64,000 bases of DNA. Source: Flavobacterium cupreum. Its GTDB lineage: Bacteria; Bacteroidota; Bacteroidia; Flavobacteriales; Flavobacteriaceae. How positions within the stretch are numbered: the stretch's first letter is position 1; the number at the start of each line of letters is the position of its first letter. The position numbers were made by a program, and so were the translations under genes. Below are positions 32,612 through 40,250 of this stretch, one piece after another. The notes beneath the pieces are model-generated. The model did not search any database and was not told where the DNA came from. It was given only the letters and a program-made list of their open reading frames with translations. The DNA lies in contig NZ_QWDM01000015.1 in NCBI RefSeq assembly GCF_003996965.1, positions 85,284 to 149,283 on the forward strand, read 5' to 3'.

Positions 32612-32982
32612 AAGCACTATCTGTGAAACAACCATATGCTCAGCTAATTGTTGAGAATATAAAAGATATAGAAAATAGATCTCAAATGACCACTTTCCGT
32701 GGTAAGGTATATATTCATGCGTCCTTAAAATGGCATGATAGACTGAGAGATGATTCATTATATACTGACGATCAATTCAGAAATATAATAACAAAATTAT
32801 TTGCTAAAGAAGATCAAAAAAACCAAAACAGGTTTTTTAAACCCGGTGGGTTAGATAATTTAAAGGTAGGTGCTATTATTGGACATGTAGATATCATTGA
32901 CTGCGTGATTGGGCATTCATCAATTTGGGAAGTATTGCTTCCGGTTATGCTGCAGGAAGCAAAGGAAAATGAAAATATATAA
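32608..32982 (+). CDS. ASCH-domain protein
   Basis: 124 residues. MKALSVKQPYAQLIVENIKDIENR and the later GKVYIHAS and GAIIGHVDIIDC are hallmark pieces of the ASCH fold, a PUA-like domain thought to bind RNA or modified nucleotides. The C-terminal strand found in longer family members is missing. Coupling to the DndC-like gene suggests they act together, perhaps recognising a modified base. It is followed at three bases by another short gene in the same frame. Confidence 0.82.
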   Translation: MKALSVKQPYAQLIVENIKDIENRSQMTTFRGKVYIHASLKWHDRLRDDSLYTDDQFRNIITKLFAKEDQKNQNRFFKPGGLDNLKVGAIIGHVDIIDCVIGHSSIWEVLLPVMLQEAKENENI

Positions 32983-32985
32983 TCG

Positions 32986-33228
32986 ATGCTTACCAGATCA
33001 CAAAATCACAGTCATTTCTGGACCGAAAATAAAATAGTCTACGAAAGCTATAATACAATTCGAGGACTTCGATTTAGAGAAGTAGCTATTTTATGGTTCT
33101 TTTACCCAGATCATCAGAAATTAACTCAGCCAATGCTTAATTACCTCAACAAACGATTTGAATCTAAACCGGATGAAATCGAAGTTTATCCGGATGAACC
33201 TCAACAAGATCAATTATCACTTTTTTAA
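32986..33228 (+). CDS. Small protein ending in a canonical clamp-binding motif
   Basis: 80 residues, basic and aromatic at the front (NHSHFWTENKIVYESY), acidic near the end. Its last five residues are QLSLF, identical to the consensus peptide that binds the hydrophobic cleft of bacterial beta clamps. It is in the same frame as the ASCH gene, separated by one stop. It may be an adaptor that brings the operon's enzymes to the clamp; this is inference from the motif. Confidence 0.7.
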   Translation: MLTRSQNHSHFWTENKIVYESYNTIRGLRFREVAILWFFYPDHQKLTQPMLNYLNKRFESKPDEIEVYPDEPQQDQLSLF

Positions 33229-33268
33229 AATTAAAACCCCGATTGCAAGGTAAATTGCTACAAAAATT

Positions 33269-34153
33269 ATGAAAACAATTATTAAGAGTTCTGTTATTTT
33301 GGTAGTTTTCACTATCTTATTATTTATTATAAACTCGGTCTTCAATGTGGTTTTTTATGATAATTATTTACACAACAATCTGTTTTTAGGTATTTTAATG
33401 ATAATTGGAACGTCGCTTTTGACTACTTTTATTGTTTACAATTTCAAGCGTTTCTGGAGATTATTCACTTTAATACTGATTTTAACCTTACAAAGTTGTA
33501 ACTACGCAAAATCTAATCAACAAGTTGTTATTTCTGAAGATTGCGGAATGAATTGGAAATTAATTAATTCAGGTGATGCGGTTCCAAAAGGGGGTTTGAA
33601 TATGTGTTATATGAAAGTTGTAATCCCAAACTATCCAATGCAGGGAGAAAGTAAATTTATATCAAATCTAAAAGATCGCGTTAGAGCATCAGTTCATGTG
33701 GATTATGATTATTCTATCACGGATCCATTAGCGTTTATTAAACAAGCAAAGTATCTTGGAAAAGCAAACACCTCAGCAGATAGCACGGAAGCATTGAATG
33801 ATTCTGCATTTGAAGGCGCTGAAAATATGGTTATTGATAAACGAATTAAAGATGTTGCAAAAAGAATATTTTTAAATGAAGATATGGTTGAACTTGATCA
33901 ATCTGATATTGAAGCTAAGCTTCTTGATGAATCAAATAAAATTTTAGCTCCTTTGGGAGTATATTTAAACTTCATCACGCTTACTTTTGATTTGGATGAA
34001 CAAACTAGACAGGCAATTGACGTGTCAACTGCAATGAAGATATATCAAAGTAAAGGCTTAGAAGAAGTAGGAAAACAAGTGATGATTGAACGTGCCGGCG
34101 CAACAAAAATTATTGTTGAGAATAAAACTGAAACAATACCTGTAAAAGACTAA
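33269..34153 (+). CDS. SPFH/Band 7-domain membrane protein
   Basis: 294 residues. Two membrane segments (about 8-28 and 38-58) are followed by a third hydrophobic stretch ending in a lipobox-like LQSC (about 68-77). The large soluble part resembles the SPFH (stomatin/prohibitin/HflK) fold, with RVRASVHVDYDYSITDPLAF and a helical end (RQAIDVSTAMKIYQSKG). Host HflK and HflC control phage lysogeny by regulating FtsH, so a phage version might modulate proteolysis or membrane state. It stands at the end of the early region. Confidence 0.7.
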   Translation: MKTIIKSSVILVVFTILLFIINSVFNVVFYDNYLHNNLFLGILMIIGTSLLTTFIVYNFKRFWRLFTLILILTLQSCNYAKSNQQVVISEDCGMNWKLINSGDAVPKGGLNMCYMKVVIPNYPMQGESKFISNLKDRVRASVHVDYDYSITDPLAFIKQAKYLGKANTSADSTEALNDSAFEGAENMVIDKRIKDVAKRIFLNEDMVELDQSDIEAKLLDESNKILAPLGVYLNFITLTFDLDEQTRQAIDVSTAMKIYQSKGLEEVGKQVMIERAGATKIIVENKTETIPVKD

Positions 34154-34325
34154 TTAATTATCTTGCATTTTTCGTATTTCAGTATTTTTAAGATCTCTTT
34201 AAAATAAGCACCTGAGTTAACTTCTTACACAGGCTGGAGACAAAAAAATGTTACAATTAATAACGCTATGATTTTACCAATTCTGATTGGTTTTGCATAA
34301 TTTTATCGCTTTAAAATTGTACAGG

Positions 34326-34559
34326 ATGGATCTTTCAAAATACTTCGACCGTATACCTGAGATAGATAAAGCTAATGCGGATTATCAGGAAGCTCTTAAA
34401 AAGCTTTTTAAGAAGGAGATAACACTAGATGAGTGCATGAAGTTTAAAGAGGCTGTATCGTACGCGTGCACTAAATACGGTAGAGTGTATTCAGAAACGC
34501 ATCCGGATACAGCGGAAAAGATTAAAAAAAATATAAGCGAAAAAGATTTACTTATCTAA
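34326..34559 (+). CDS. Small phage protein of unknown function
   Basis: 77 residues from the ATG at 34326, preferred over an earlier in-frame ATG because the intervening part is not protein-like. It is helical and charged (ADYQEALKKLFKKEITLDEC). Its end overlaps the convergent gene by 12 bases. The 170 bases before it contain no gene. Confidence 0.55.
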   Translation: MDLSKYFDRIPEIDKANADYQEALKKLFKKEITLDECMKFKEAVSYACTKYGRVYSETHPDTAEKIKKNISEKDLLI

Positions 34560-34754
34560 ATTCTGAGTTTGCTTTTTAATAAACGAAACAAGATCCTGGT
34601 AATTCTTTTCATTGAATGAATGTCTTTCATTCTTTTCATTCTTTTTGCTCTTAAAAGTGTCATAGGTAATTCCCATGGCTTCAGCAGCCTTAACGCCGGT
34701 AATCCCGAAATCTTCCAACACCTTATTTATTTTGTCAATGGGTTCCATATTCAT
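34548..34754 (-). CDS. Small helix-turn-helix protein, leftward
   Basis: 68 residues from 34754; Met3 at 34748 is an alternative. KINKVLEDFGITGVKAAEAMGITYDTFKSKK reads as a helix-turn-helix of the XRE kind. It lies on the opposite strand between early and late blocks, with a TAnnTTTG box on its strand (CAAATTTA at 34774-34781 on the plus strand). It may regulate the early-to-late switch; this is position-based. Confidence 0.65.
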   Translation of the reverse strand: MNMEPIDKINKVLEDFGITGVKAAEAMGITYDTFKSKKNEKNERHSFNEKNYQDLVSFIKKQTQNLDK

Positions 34755-34815
34755 TTTATTATTACATTTACTGCAAATTTAATTATTAAAATTAAATTTC
34801 GTTTCTACAAAACGT

Positions 34816-34843
34816 AAAACCTCTCTTTCGAGAGGTTTTTTTT
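34816..34843 (+). terminator. Terminator at the end of the early region
   Basis: AAACCTCTC pairs with GAGAGGTTT across a four-base loop, followed by eight T's. It would stop rightward transcription before the leftward small genes. Confidence 0.75.
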
Positions 34844-34845
34844 AG

Positions 34846-35016
34846 TTAAATTGATTCGATGTATAATATAAGTTCAGCAATTGTTTTAAATGTAATCGGA
34901 ATTAAAATATCCGATACAGAAAGCATTAAATCACCTCCTTTTGTAAAAGCTATGAAATGTATTTTTTCGTTGCTATCTACTAAACTTTGAATTTCTTTGT
35001 AAGCGTCTTCTAACAT
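34846..35016 (-). CDS. Small leftward phage protein, 56 residues
   Basis: ATG at 35016, stop at 34846, too short for most gene finders. Acidic N-terminus (MLEDAYKEIQSLVDSNEKIH), a GGD turn and a hydrophobic C-terminal half. A GGAGG lies inside the gene before an internal ATG, so a shorter product is possible. It follows the 35062-35376 gene on the same strand beyond a terminator. The function is unknown. Confidence 0.4.
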   Translation of the reverse strand: MLEDAYKEIQSLVDSNEKIHFIAFTKGGDLMLSVSDILIPITFKTIAELILYIESI

Positions 35017-35027
35017 GATTTTTGATT

Positions 35028-35051
35028 TAAAAGGCGGTTTTTACACCGCCT
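35028..35051 (-). terminator. Leftward terminator
   Basis: AGGCGGT (35032-35038) pairs with ACCGCCT (35045-35051); read leftward it is followed by T's. It ends the 35062-35376 gene. Confidence 0.65.
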
Positions 35052-35061
35052 GTTATTGGTT

Positions 35062-35376
35062 TTAAAGTAATTTGAAGTGTTGAGTTGATAAAAAGTGCCA
35101 CTTCTTAACACCTTTGTCATTTTCAATTTGGAATCTTTGATTATCAACTCTCAATATTTCGTAGTCTTTATTTCTTGTAAAACTACTTGCTGAGTGTTTG
35201 AAAATACATTTAACAAAATCCCCAGGCTGCGGTTCGTTTTCCCTGTCTAAGCGTCGGTATACCCTAACTTGTTTAAATTCTTCGATTTGCCTAATCTCTA
35301 ACGCTTCTAATCTAACTTGCTCATGATACGCGTTCACAATTTCAAGAGCTTTCAAATAAACTTCATTTGTAATCAT
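35062..35376 (-). CDS. Phage protein of unknown function, leftward
   Basis: 104 residues. A helical front (KALEIVNAYHEQVRLEALEI) is followed by an SH3-like beta region (QPGDFVKCIFKHSASSFTRNKDYEILRV). A leftward TATATTTG box lies at 35421-35428, about 45 bases before the start. It is divergent from the terminase operon. The function is unknown. Confidence 0.6.
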   Translation of the reverse strand: MITNEVYLKALEIVNAYHEQVRLEALEIRQIEEFKQVRVYRRLDRENEPQPGDFVKCIFKHSASSFTRNKDYEILRVDNQRFQIENDKGVKKWHFLSTQHFKLL

Positions 35377-35466
35377 TGTTTTAAATTTTAATTGTTAATA
35401 ATAGATTCATTTCTACCCTACAAATATACGACACTTTTTGGTATCGTAAAGCGTTTTAACAAAATT

Positions 35467-35507
35467 TAACATATTATATTATAAAATAATATTTATTGCT
35501 ACTTTTG
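35467..35507 (+). promoter_or_regulatory. Promoter of the terminase region, TAACATATTAT-N22-TAnnTTTG
   Basis: TAACATATTAT at 35467-35477 stands exactly 22 bases before TACTTTTG at 35500-35507. The same 11-mer stands 22 bases before TAGCTTTG at 36157-36197. The downstream gene is the small terminase subunit. The shared upstream element suggests an activator. Confidence 0.6.
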
Positions 35508-35525
35508 TTGAGTAATATCCGGACC

Positions 35526-36131
35526 ATGAAAACAAATAATTTGACTATTCGACAGGAAGCTTTCGCCCAATCCTATATTAAATTAGGTATAGGTGCCGCA
35601 GCTTACAAAGACGCCGGTTACTCTTATAAAAACAAAACTGACAAAACAATACATGAGGCTGCATGTAGATTGCTGAAGAATAGCAAGGTGGCTGCAAGGA
35701 TAAAAGAACTGCAATCAGTAGTTGCTGACATTGCCGATAAGGAATTTAAGATCACCTCAGAGGAGATGCTTCGACATCTTAACATTCTCCGAAATGCCAG
35801 GATCGATGAGTTTGTCGAGTTTAAAGAGGTGAAGGTTCCTGTATTTAATAGGCAGGGTAAAAAGACTGGATATACTTTGGAAACAAAGCTTTCCTTCAAA
35901 GCGTTCGATAGATTGACTGAGCAACAGCTTATGTGTATTGAAGGGATTAAGCATACTAAATACGGCATTGAAGTTAAATTACATGGAAAGGAGTGGTCCA
36001 TTGAAAAGATCAATAAGCACATTGGGTTCTATGAAAAGGACAATGAGCAAAAAAACAAAGTTTTGGATATTTCAAGCCCGGATGCACGCGAAGCACGTAT
36101 TGCTGAGCTGATCGCTAAGGCACAAAAATAG
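35526..36131 (+). CDS. terS: Terminase small subunit
   Basis: 201 residues from the ATG at 35526; an upstream in-frame start lies in the promoter. The opening LTIRQEAFAQSYIKLGIGAAAYKDAGYS followed by helical AACRLLKNSKVAARIKEL is the classic terminase small-subunit DNA-binding head. The middle (RNARIDEFVEF) and the C-terminal region mediate oligomerisation in the family. It recognises phage DNA to start packaging. The large subunit follows 1.2 kb later after a small-gene interval. Confidence 0.9.
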   Translation: MKTNNLTIRQEAFAQSYIKLGIGAAAYKDAGYSYKNKTDKTIHEAACRLLKNSKVAARIKELQSVVADIADKEFKITSEEMLRHLNILRNARIDEFVEFKEVKVPVFNRQGKKTGYTLETKLSFKAFDRLTEQQLMCIEGIKHTKYGIEVKLHGKEWSIEKINKHIGFYEKDNEQKNKVLDISSPDAREARIAELIAKAQK

Positions 36132-36156
36132 TGTTCATAATCACTTCATTAAAAAC

Positions 36157-36197
36157 TAACATATTATGCTAATAAATAATAAAATATGTTAGCTTTG
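36157..36197 (+). promoter_or_regulatory. Second TAACATATTAT-N22-TAnnTTTG promoter
   Basis: TAACATATTAT at 36157-36167 and TAGCTTTG at 36190-36197, spaced 22 bases as in the terS promoter. It would transcribe the region with the tRNA remnant and the genes up to terL. Confidence 0.55.
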
Positions 36198-36250
36198 TAT
36201 CTATGAAACAAATAAAAATTATCTGTATTGCAATCATCGGGATAATGGTT

Positions 36251-36299
36251 ACAACGGTCTCCAAAACCGTAGATAAGGGTTCGAATCCTTCACTTTCCA
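36251..36299 (+). pseudogene. tRNA-Trp (CCA) 3' half, 5' half missing
   Basis: ACGGT CTCCAAA ACCGT (36253-36269) is a perfect five-pair anticodon arm with anticodon CCA. A T-arm with GGGTTCGAATCC (36277-36288) and a 3' acceptor strand ACTTTCC (36292-36298) follow. No matching 5' acceptor strand or D-arm can be found in the 50 bases before. Instead, those bases continue from a promoter into a signal-peptide-like frame. It is either a decayed tRNA or a captured attachment segment. Apart from this, 36132-36534 has no gene that I can support; an open frame at 36203-36409 runs through the tRNA piece. Confidence 0.6.
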
Positions 36300-36534
36300 C
36301 AAATCATTTTAAACATAATTCAATGTTCACCCTGATAAGCCAGGACATAGAACCACTCGGGTTGGAAAGGCTCGTTAAATCATTCTGTGATACGTGGATT
36401 ATTGGGTAATAAAATTGGGCACGTAGACAATCTGGATCGTGTAGCGTTAAGGTAATGATGTTTAAATCCATTATGATCTTTATAAAAAACCAGATGGTTC
36501 ATTGCTTTTAAGTTTAAAATAAACACCAAACATC

Positions 36535-36753
36535 ATGATAGAAATTGTAAACGGCCGGGTATTCGTAGAAGGAAAAGAAACTGTTGATCCGGCTTTAATC
36601 GGATATGCTGTATTGGATGAAGCTGAAAAAGGTAATTTTATAATTTGTGCAGAATCTGAACTTAAGCAACTTATAACAAATGTTCACGATTCATCTTTTG
36701 CAGCGGGTCAATACTTAGAAAAAGGTTTACAGTCTTTAATTAACCCAAAATAA
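36535..36753 (+). CDS. Small phage protein of unknown function
   Basis: 72 residues, acidic (FVEGKETVDPALIGYAVLDEAEKG), then helical. It lies in the small-gene interval between terS and terL. No family is recognised. Confidence 0.55.
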   Translation: MIEIVNGRVFVEGKETVDPALIGYAVLDEAEKGNFIICAESELKQLITNVHDSSFAAGQYLEKGLQSLINPK

Positions 36754-36770
36754 AAATATTTAAGCTAAAT

Positions 36771-37109
36771 ATGAAAATAGTAAAACATAAACTGAAAGTT
36801 TATCATGGATATTTAGTGGTAATAATATCTAAGGACTTGAATAAAGTTGCTAATAAATATAATTTTCCAGACGCATCTAAATACGCGGCATTTACTTTCG
36901 AAAAATGTGTCGATAATGTCGATAGTTTCTACATAGTATTAGATGAGAAAAATATTCAATATGACATAATTGCTCACGAAGTTGTACATCTAGTAAATTA
37001 TATTTTTGATTCGCATGGATGCCAATTAGATTCAAAAAATGATGAACCACAAGCGTATTTAACTGGTTACATTTTTAATAAAATACTAAAGACAATTAAA
37101 AAGGCATGA
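36771..37109 (+). CDS. Zincin-like metalloprotease, HExxH
   Basis: 112 residues. The helix with AHEVVHLVNY carries an HExxH motif, and acidic residues (DEPQAYLTGYIF) follow about 25 residues later as possible third ligands. Small phage proteins with this layout occur near packaging genes in Bacteroidota phages. The substrate is unknown; it could process a structural or host protein. It overlaps the next gene by 4 bases. Confidence 0.7.
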   Translation: MKIVKHKLKVYHGYLVVIISKDLNKVANKYNFPDASKYAAFTFEKCVDNVDSFYIVLDEKNIQYDIIAHEVVHLVNYIFDSHGCQLDSKNDEPQAYLTGYIFNKILKTIKKA

Positions 37110-37333
37110 AAACAATCATAAACAAAATAAAGGCCTACTTCAAACAAAGAAAGCTACGTAAAGAATTAAGAAGACAAACTATAAATAGAGTTGTTGAAAA
37201 TTATGAAGCGCTGATCAATGAGCTTAGATTGATCCAGGAAAATAAAAGCAAACTATATCGCAGTCAAAGAGAATTTGTTCAATTAAGAATTAAGCACCTT
37301 ATTTCAAAGGGCCATATCCAAGTAAATAAATAA
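37106..37333 (+). CDS. Small very basic phage protein
   Basis: 75 residues, rich in Lys and Arg (YFKQRKLRKELRRQTINRVV), probably helical throughout. Coupled to the protease-like gene and ending 12 bases before terL. It could bind DNA or assist terminase. Confidence 0.6.
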   Translation: MKTIINKIKAYFKQRKLRKELRRQTINRVVENYEALINELRLIQENKSKLYRSQREFVQLRIKHLISKGHIQVNK

Positions 37334-37345
37334 TAACCCGATTGA

Positions 37346-38815
37346 ATGCCATTAACCGATGCTGAAATATTAGAGCTGGAAGATCTTTTGAAAGCGAGAG
37401 ATATTGATATGTCGCGCGAAAGACTTACAAAGGTTGGTGATGAAACAAATCCAAATTACAACCTTCTTTTTAATGCTATTCAGGACCAAAAATATGAAGT
37501 TGTTGATGGTAAACACGAATTAGTTTCCGGATATCGTGGTGCCGGCCTAGAGGGATCTTCTCGTTCGGGTAAAACATGGTCTGGAATTGATATTATAATT
37601 TGGCTATGCCTATTTCATGAACCTGACGGTTGTACAATCAATATCTATCGTGAAACGTACAATGAATTCAAAACCACGTTATATGATGACTTCAAGCGCC
37701 GTCTTGATGATTATGGACTGCCAAATAAGTTCAAAGATACTGACGAGATTAAAAGCTTTAAGATAGGCAACAGTAAGATTTACTTCATAGGCGATGGTAA
37801 ACACGGTGGAGGATGTGATTATGCATTCTTTAATGAGGTGATGTTCATTAAAAAGTCGGTGTTTGATCAGGTAAAGATGAGGTGTCGCAAATTCTGGTGG
37901 GCAGACTATAACCCATCATTTACTGAGCATTGGTTTTTTGATAGTGTATTGGCCCGTCCGGATGTTGCTTTCCTTAGAACAACATTCAAAGACAATAAAT
38001 ATATTTCTGCTCAGGAACGAAATGAGATTTTAATTACGGAACCGTGGAAGCCTGGTTCATATATTGTCAAAGATGCAGTAGTTCAATGCTACAACAAATT
38101 AATAGGCAAAGTTGAACCATTATCACCAACGAATCAGCCAGAACCGCATCCGGATAATATTCGAAATGGTACAGCCGATGAAAGCTACTGGAGAATTTAT
38201 GGTTTAGGGCTGAGAGGAGCAATGAAAGGACTGATATTTCCATTCGTTACATGGATTGATAAGTTTCCGGAAGACAAGGCGCCTATATATCCAAATGACT
38301 TTGGATTTACAACGGATCCTAACACGCTTGTGAGGTATGCAGAAGATGAGCACAACATTTGGATTGAGCCATTGAGTTATGAACCAATAGAGACACCAGA
38401 GGCGCTTTCCTTACTGCTTGATAGTTTAGGCATTGATAAAGCAAAAGATATTATTCCTTGTGATTCTGCTGATAAATATACCGGAGAGAACAAAGGTACT
38501 GTTGAAATGGTCAAAGGGCTTAAGAAACAAGGTTTCGTTAATGCCTTCAAGATAAAAAAAACAAAATCGGTGATGTTCTGGCTTACTTCAATGAAGAAAA
38601 AGAAGATCCATATCGTTAAGAACCACTTGTACAAAGCAGCTTTAAAAGAACAGCAAAATTATAAAATGCGTGAGATTGCCGGTATCGCCATCAATCAACC
38701 TTTGGATAAATTTAATCACATGTGGGATAGTGCAAGATATGGGCATATCGCGCATAATTCACCATCAATTACACTTGAATCAACGCCAGAATCAATTAAC
38801 AATATAAATTATTAA
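37346..38815 (+). CDS. terL: Terminase large subunit
   Basis: 489 residues. The ATPase half has Walker A GSSRSGKT (residues 70-77) and a Walker B region in CDYAFFNEV. The nuclease half has the acidic positions DFGFTTDP, PCDSADKYTG and a final DSARYGH. It would pump DNA into the prohead and cut it. The portal gene starts 2 bases after it. The family is clear; the packaging type (cos or pac) cannot be decided from the sequence alone. Confidence 0.94.
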   Translation: MPLTDAEILELEDLLKARDIDMSRERLTKVGDETNPNYNLLFNAIQDQKYEVVDGKHELVSGYRGAGLEGSSRSGKTWSGIDIIIWLCLFHEPDGCTINIYRETYNEFKTTLYDDFKRRLDDYGLPNKFKDTDEIKSFKIGNSKIYFIGDGKHGGGCDYAFFNEVMFIKKSVFDQVKMRCRKFWWADYNPSFTEHWFFDSVLARPDVAFLRTTFKDNKYISAQERNEILITEPWKPGSYIVKDAVVQCYNKLIGKVEPLSPTNQPEPHPDNIRNGTADESYWRIYGLGLRGAMKGLIFPFVTWIDKFPEDKAPIYPNDFGFTTDPNTLVRYAEDEHNIWIEPLSYEPIETPEALSLLLDSLGIDKAKDIIPCDSADKYTGENKGTVEMVKGLKKQGFVNAFKIKKTKSVMFWLTSMKKKKIHIVKNHLYKAALKEQQNYKMREIAGIAINQPLDKFNHMWDSARYGHIAHNSPSITLESTPESINNINY

Positions 38816-38817
38816 TC

Positions 38818-40248
38818 ATGGAAGAAGAATTCTTATTACTATTAAAAACGGAACCGGATAAGGTCATTGCCAAAATTAAAGAGCAATCTAAAGATAGTGC
38901 CAAAATTTTAGCCTATCAGAAAGAATATAAAGAGCACGATCGAACCATCCGAGATTCTCAGGTCGGAAATATCCAAAAAGACAAAACTGTTGGATTGGGC
39001 GAAAAAGCAAAACTGGTAAGAGCTGTCAGAATACCTATTGACTATCAAAAAAAGATCGTTTCTACAGCTACAGCATTTGAGGTCGGTAAACCGGTTACAT
39101 TAATTCCATCTGAAATAAATGATTTGTCTGAGCTTATCAGTATGATATGGAAATCAAACCGTATAGATTCCTTATTACAAAAACTCGTTTCTCTGAAGAA
39201 AGCCGAAACACAAGGTGCTATACAGTTTTATATATCTGAGTTAAAAGACAATTCACTTTTTGGAAAGATATTGAATTTCTTAAAACTTAAATCCCAGGCC
39301 AAGGAAATTAAATCAAAGTTACTTGACAATACAAAAGGTGTAATGACGCCTTATTTTATTGGGGATGACATGATCGCATTCATGTGGGAATATAAGGCCA
39401 AAAACAGCGAAGGTAAAGAATTAAATCATGTTGAAATTTGGGATAGCCTGAATTATCACTATTTAAATGATTCAAGCGGTAAGTTAGCCTATATTGAAAA
39501 TCCAATTCCACATGGTTTTGATAGAATTCCAATTGTCTATGTAAACCAGGATGAGCCGGAATGGTTCGTCGTTCGTGAACTAATTGATAGATACGAAACT
39601 TCATTATCAAAGTTAGGTGGGTCAAATGATTATACCGCATATCCATTGCTTCAAATATTTGGTGAGGTAAATTCATTCCCTGAAAAAGATGATTCTGGAA
39701 AGGTCTTGCAATTTCCAATCAAAATTGATGATGAAGGTAAGCAGATCCACGGAAAAGCTGAATTTCTTACGGCAGATAATTCTGCTGAAAGTGCAAAACT
39801 TGAATTCGACAGTGTAAAGGATTTGATTTATTCTATATCGCATACTCCAGATCTTTCATTTAATAATCTTAAGGGAATGGGAGACGTTTCCGGCGTAGCA
39901 TTAAAACTTATGTTTTTAGATGCCGTTATTAAATCGACTATAAATGAAGGGGACAACCGAACTATGATCGAAAGAATTTTGAATATTATTACTTCTGGTA
40001 TTGTAAAAACAACAAATACAAACCTTGTAAAATTTTCTCTAACACTTTTTTATGAAGTGGTTTTCAATTCTATAATACCTGATGACGTTAAAACCGCTAC
40101 AGATATTATTACATCGCTTAAATCAGCCGGCTTATTATCAACTGTTACTGCAATAAAGCTACTCGACATCGTTGAAAACCCAGAAGATGAGGTTACTTTG
40201 ATTAATGCGGAGGTAGCAACATTAACTAAAGTTCCTGAGGTTGTTTAA
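38818..40248 (+). CDS. Portal protein (SPP1 gp6-like)
   Basis: 476 residues. IPIDYQKKIVSTATAFEVGKPV, HVEIWDSLNYHYL and the long helical stretch with SHTPDLSFNNLKGMGDVSGVALKLMF are typical of SPP1-type portals. The twelve-subunit ring forms the DNA entry vertex and docks the terminase. The order terL-portal is standard. A leftward HNH gene follows, separating it from the scaffold. Confidence 0.9.
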   Translation: MEEEFLLLLKTEPDKVIAKIKEQSKDSAKILAYQKEYKEHDRTIRDSQVGNIQKDKTVGLGEKAKLVRAVRIPIDYQKKIVSTATAFEVGKPVTLIPSEINDLSELISMIWKSNRIDSLLQKLVSLKKAETQGAIQFYISELKDNSLFGKILNFLKLKSQAKEIKSKLLDNTKGVMTPYFIGDDMIAFMWEYKAKNSEGKELNHVEIWDSLNYHYLNDSSGKLAYIENPIPHGFDRIPIVYVNQDEPEWFVVRELIDRYETSLSKLGGSNDYTAYPLLQIFGEVNSFPEKDDSGKVLQFPIKIDDEGKQIHGKAEFLTADNSAESAKLEFDSVKDLIYSISHTPDLSFNNLKGMGDVSGVALKLMFLDAVIKSTINEGDNRTMIERILNIITSGIVKTTNTNLVKFSLTLFYEVVFNSIIPDDVKTATDIITSLKSAGLLSTVTAIKLLDIVENPEDEVTLINAEVATLTKVPEVV

Positions 40249-40250
40249 AA

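Noticed and set aside
32608..33228. One ASCH gene split by a stop codon
   Set aside because: The two frames are in register, but the second part does not resemble an ASCH C-terminus and has its own start and a distinct end motif.
36203..36409. 68-codon open frame with a signal-peptide-like start
   Set aside because: It reads straight through the tRNA-Trp 3' half, giving the GSNPSLS pattern produced by translating tRNA ends, and the rest looks non-coding.
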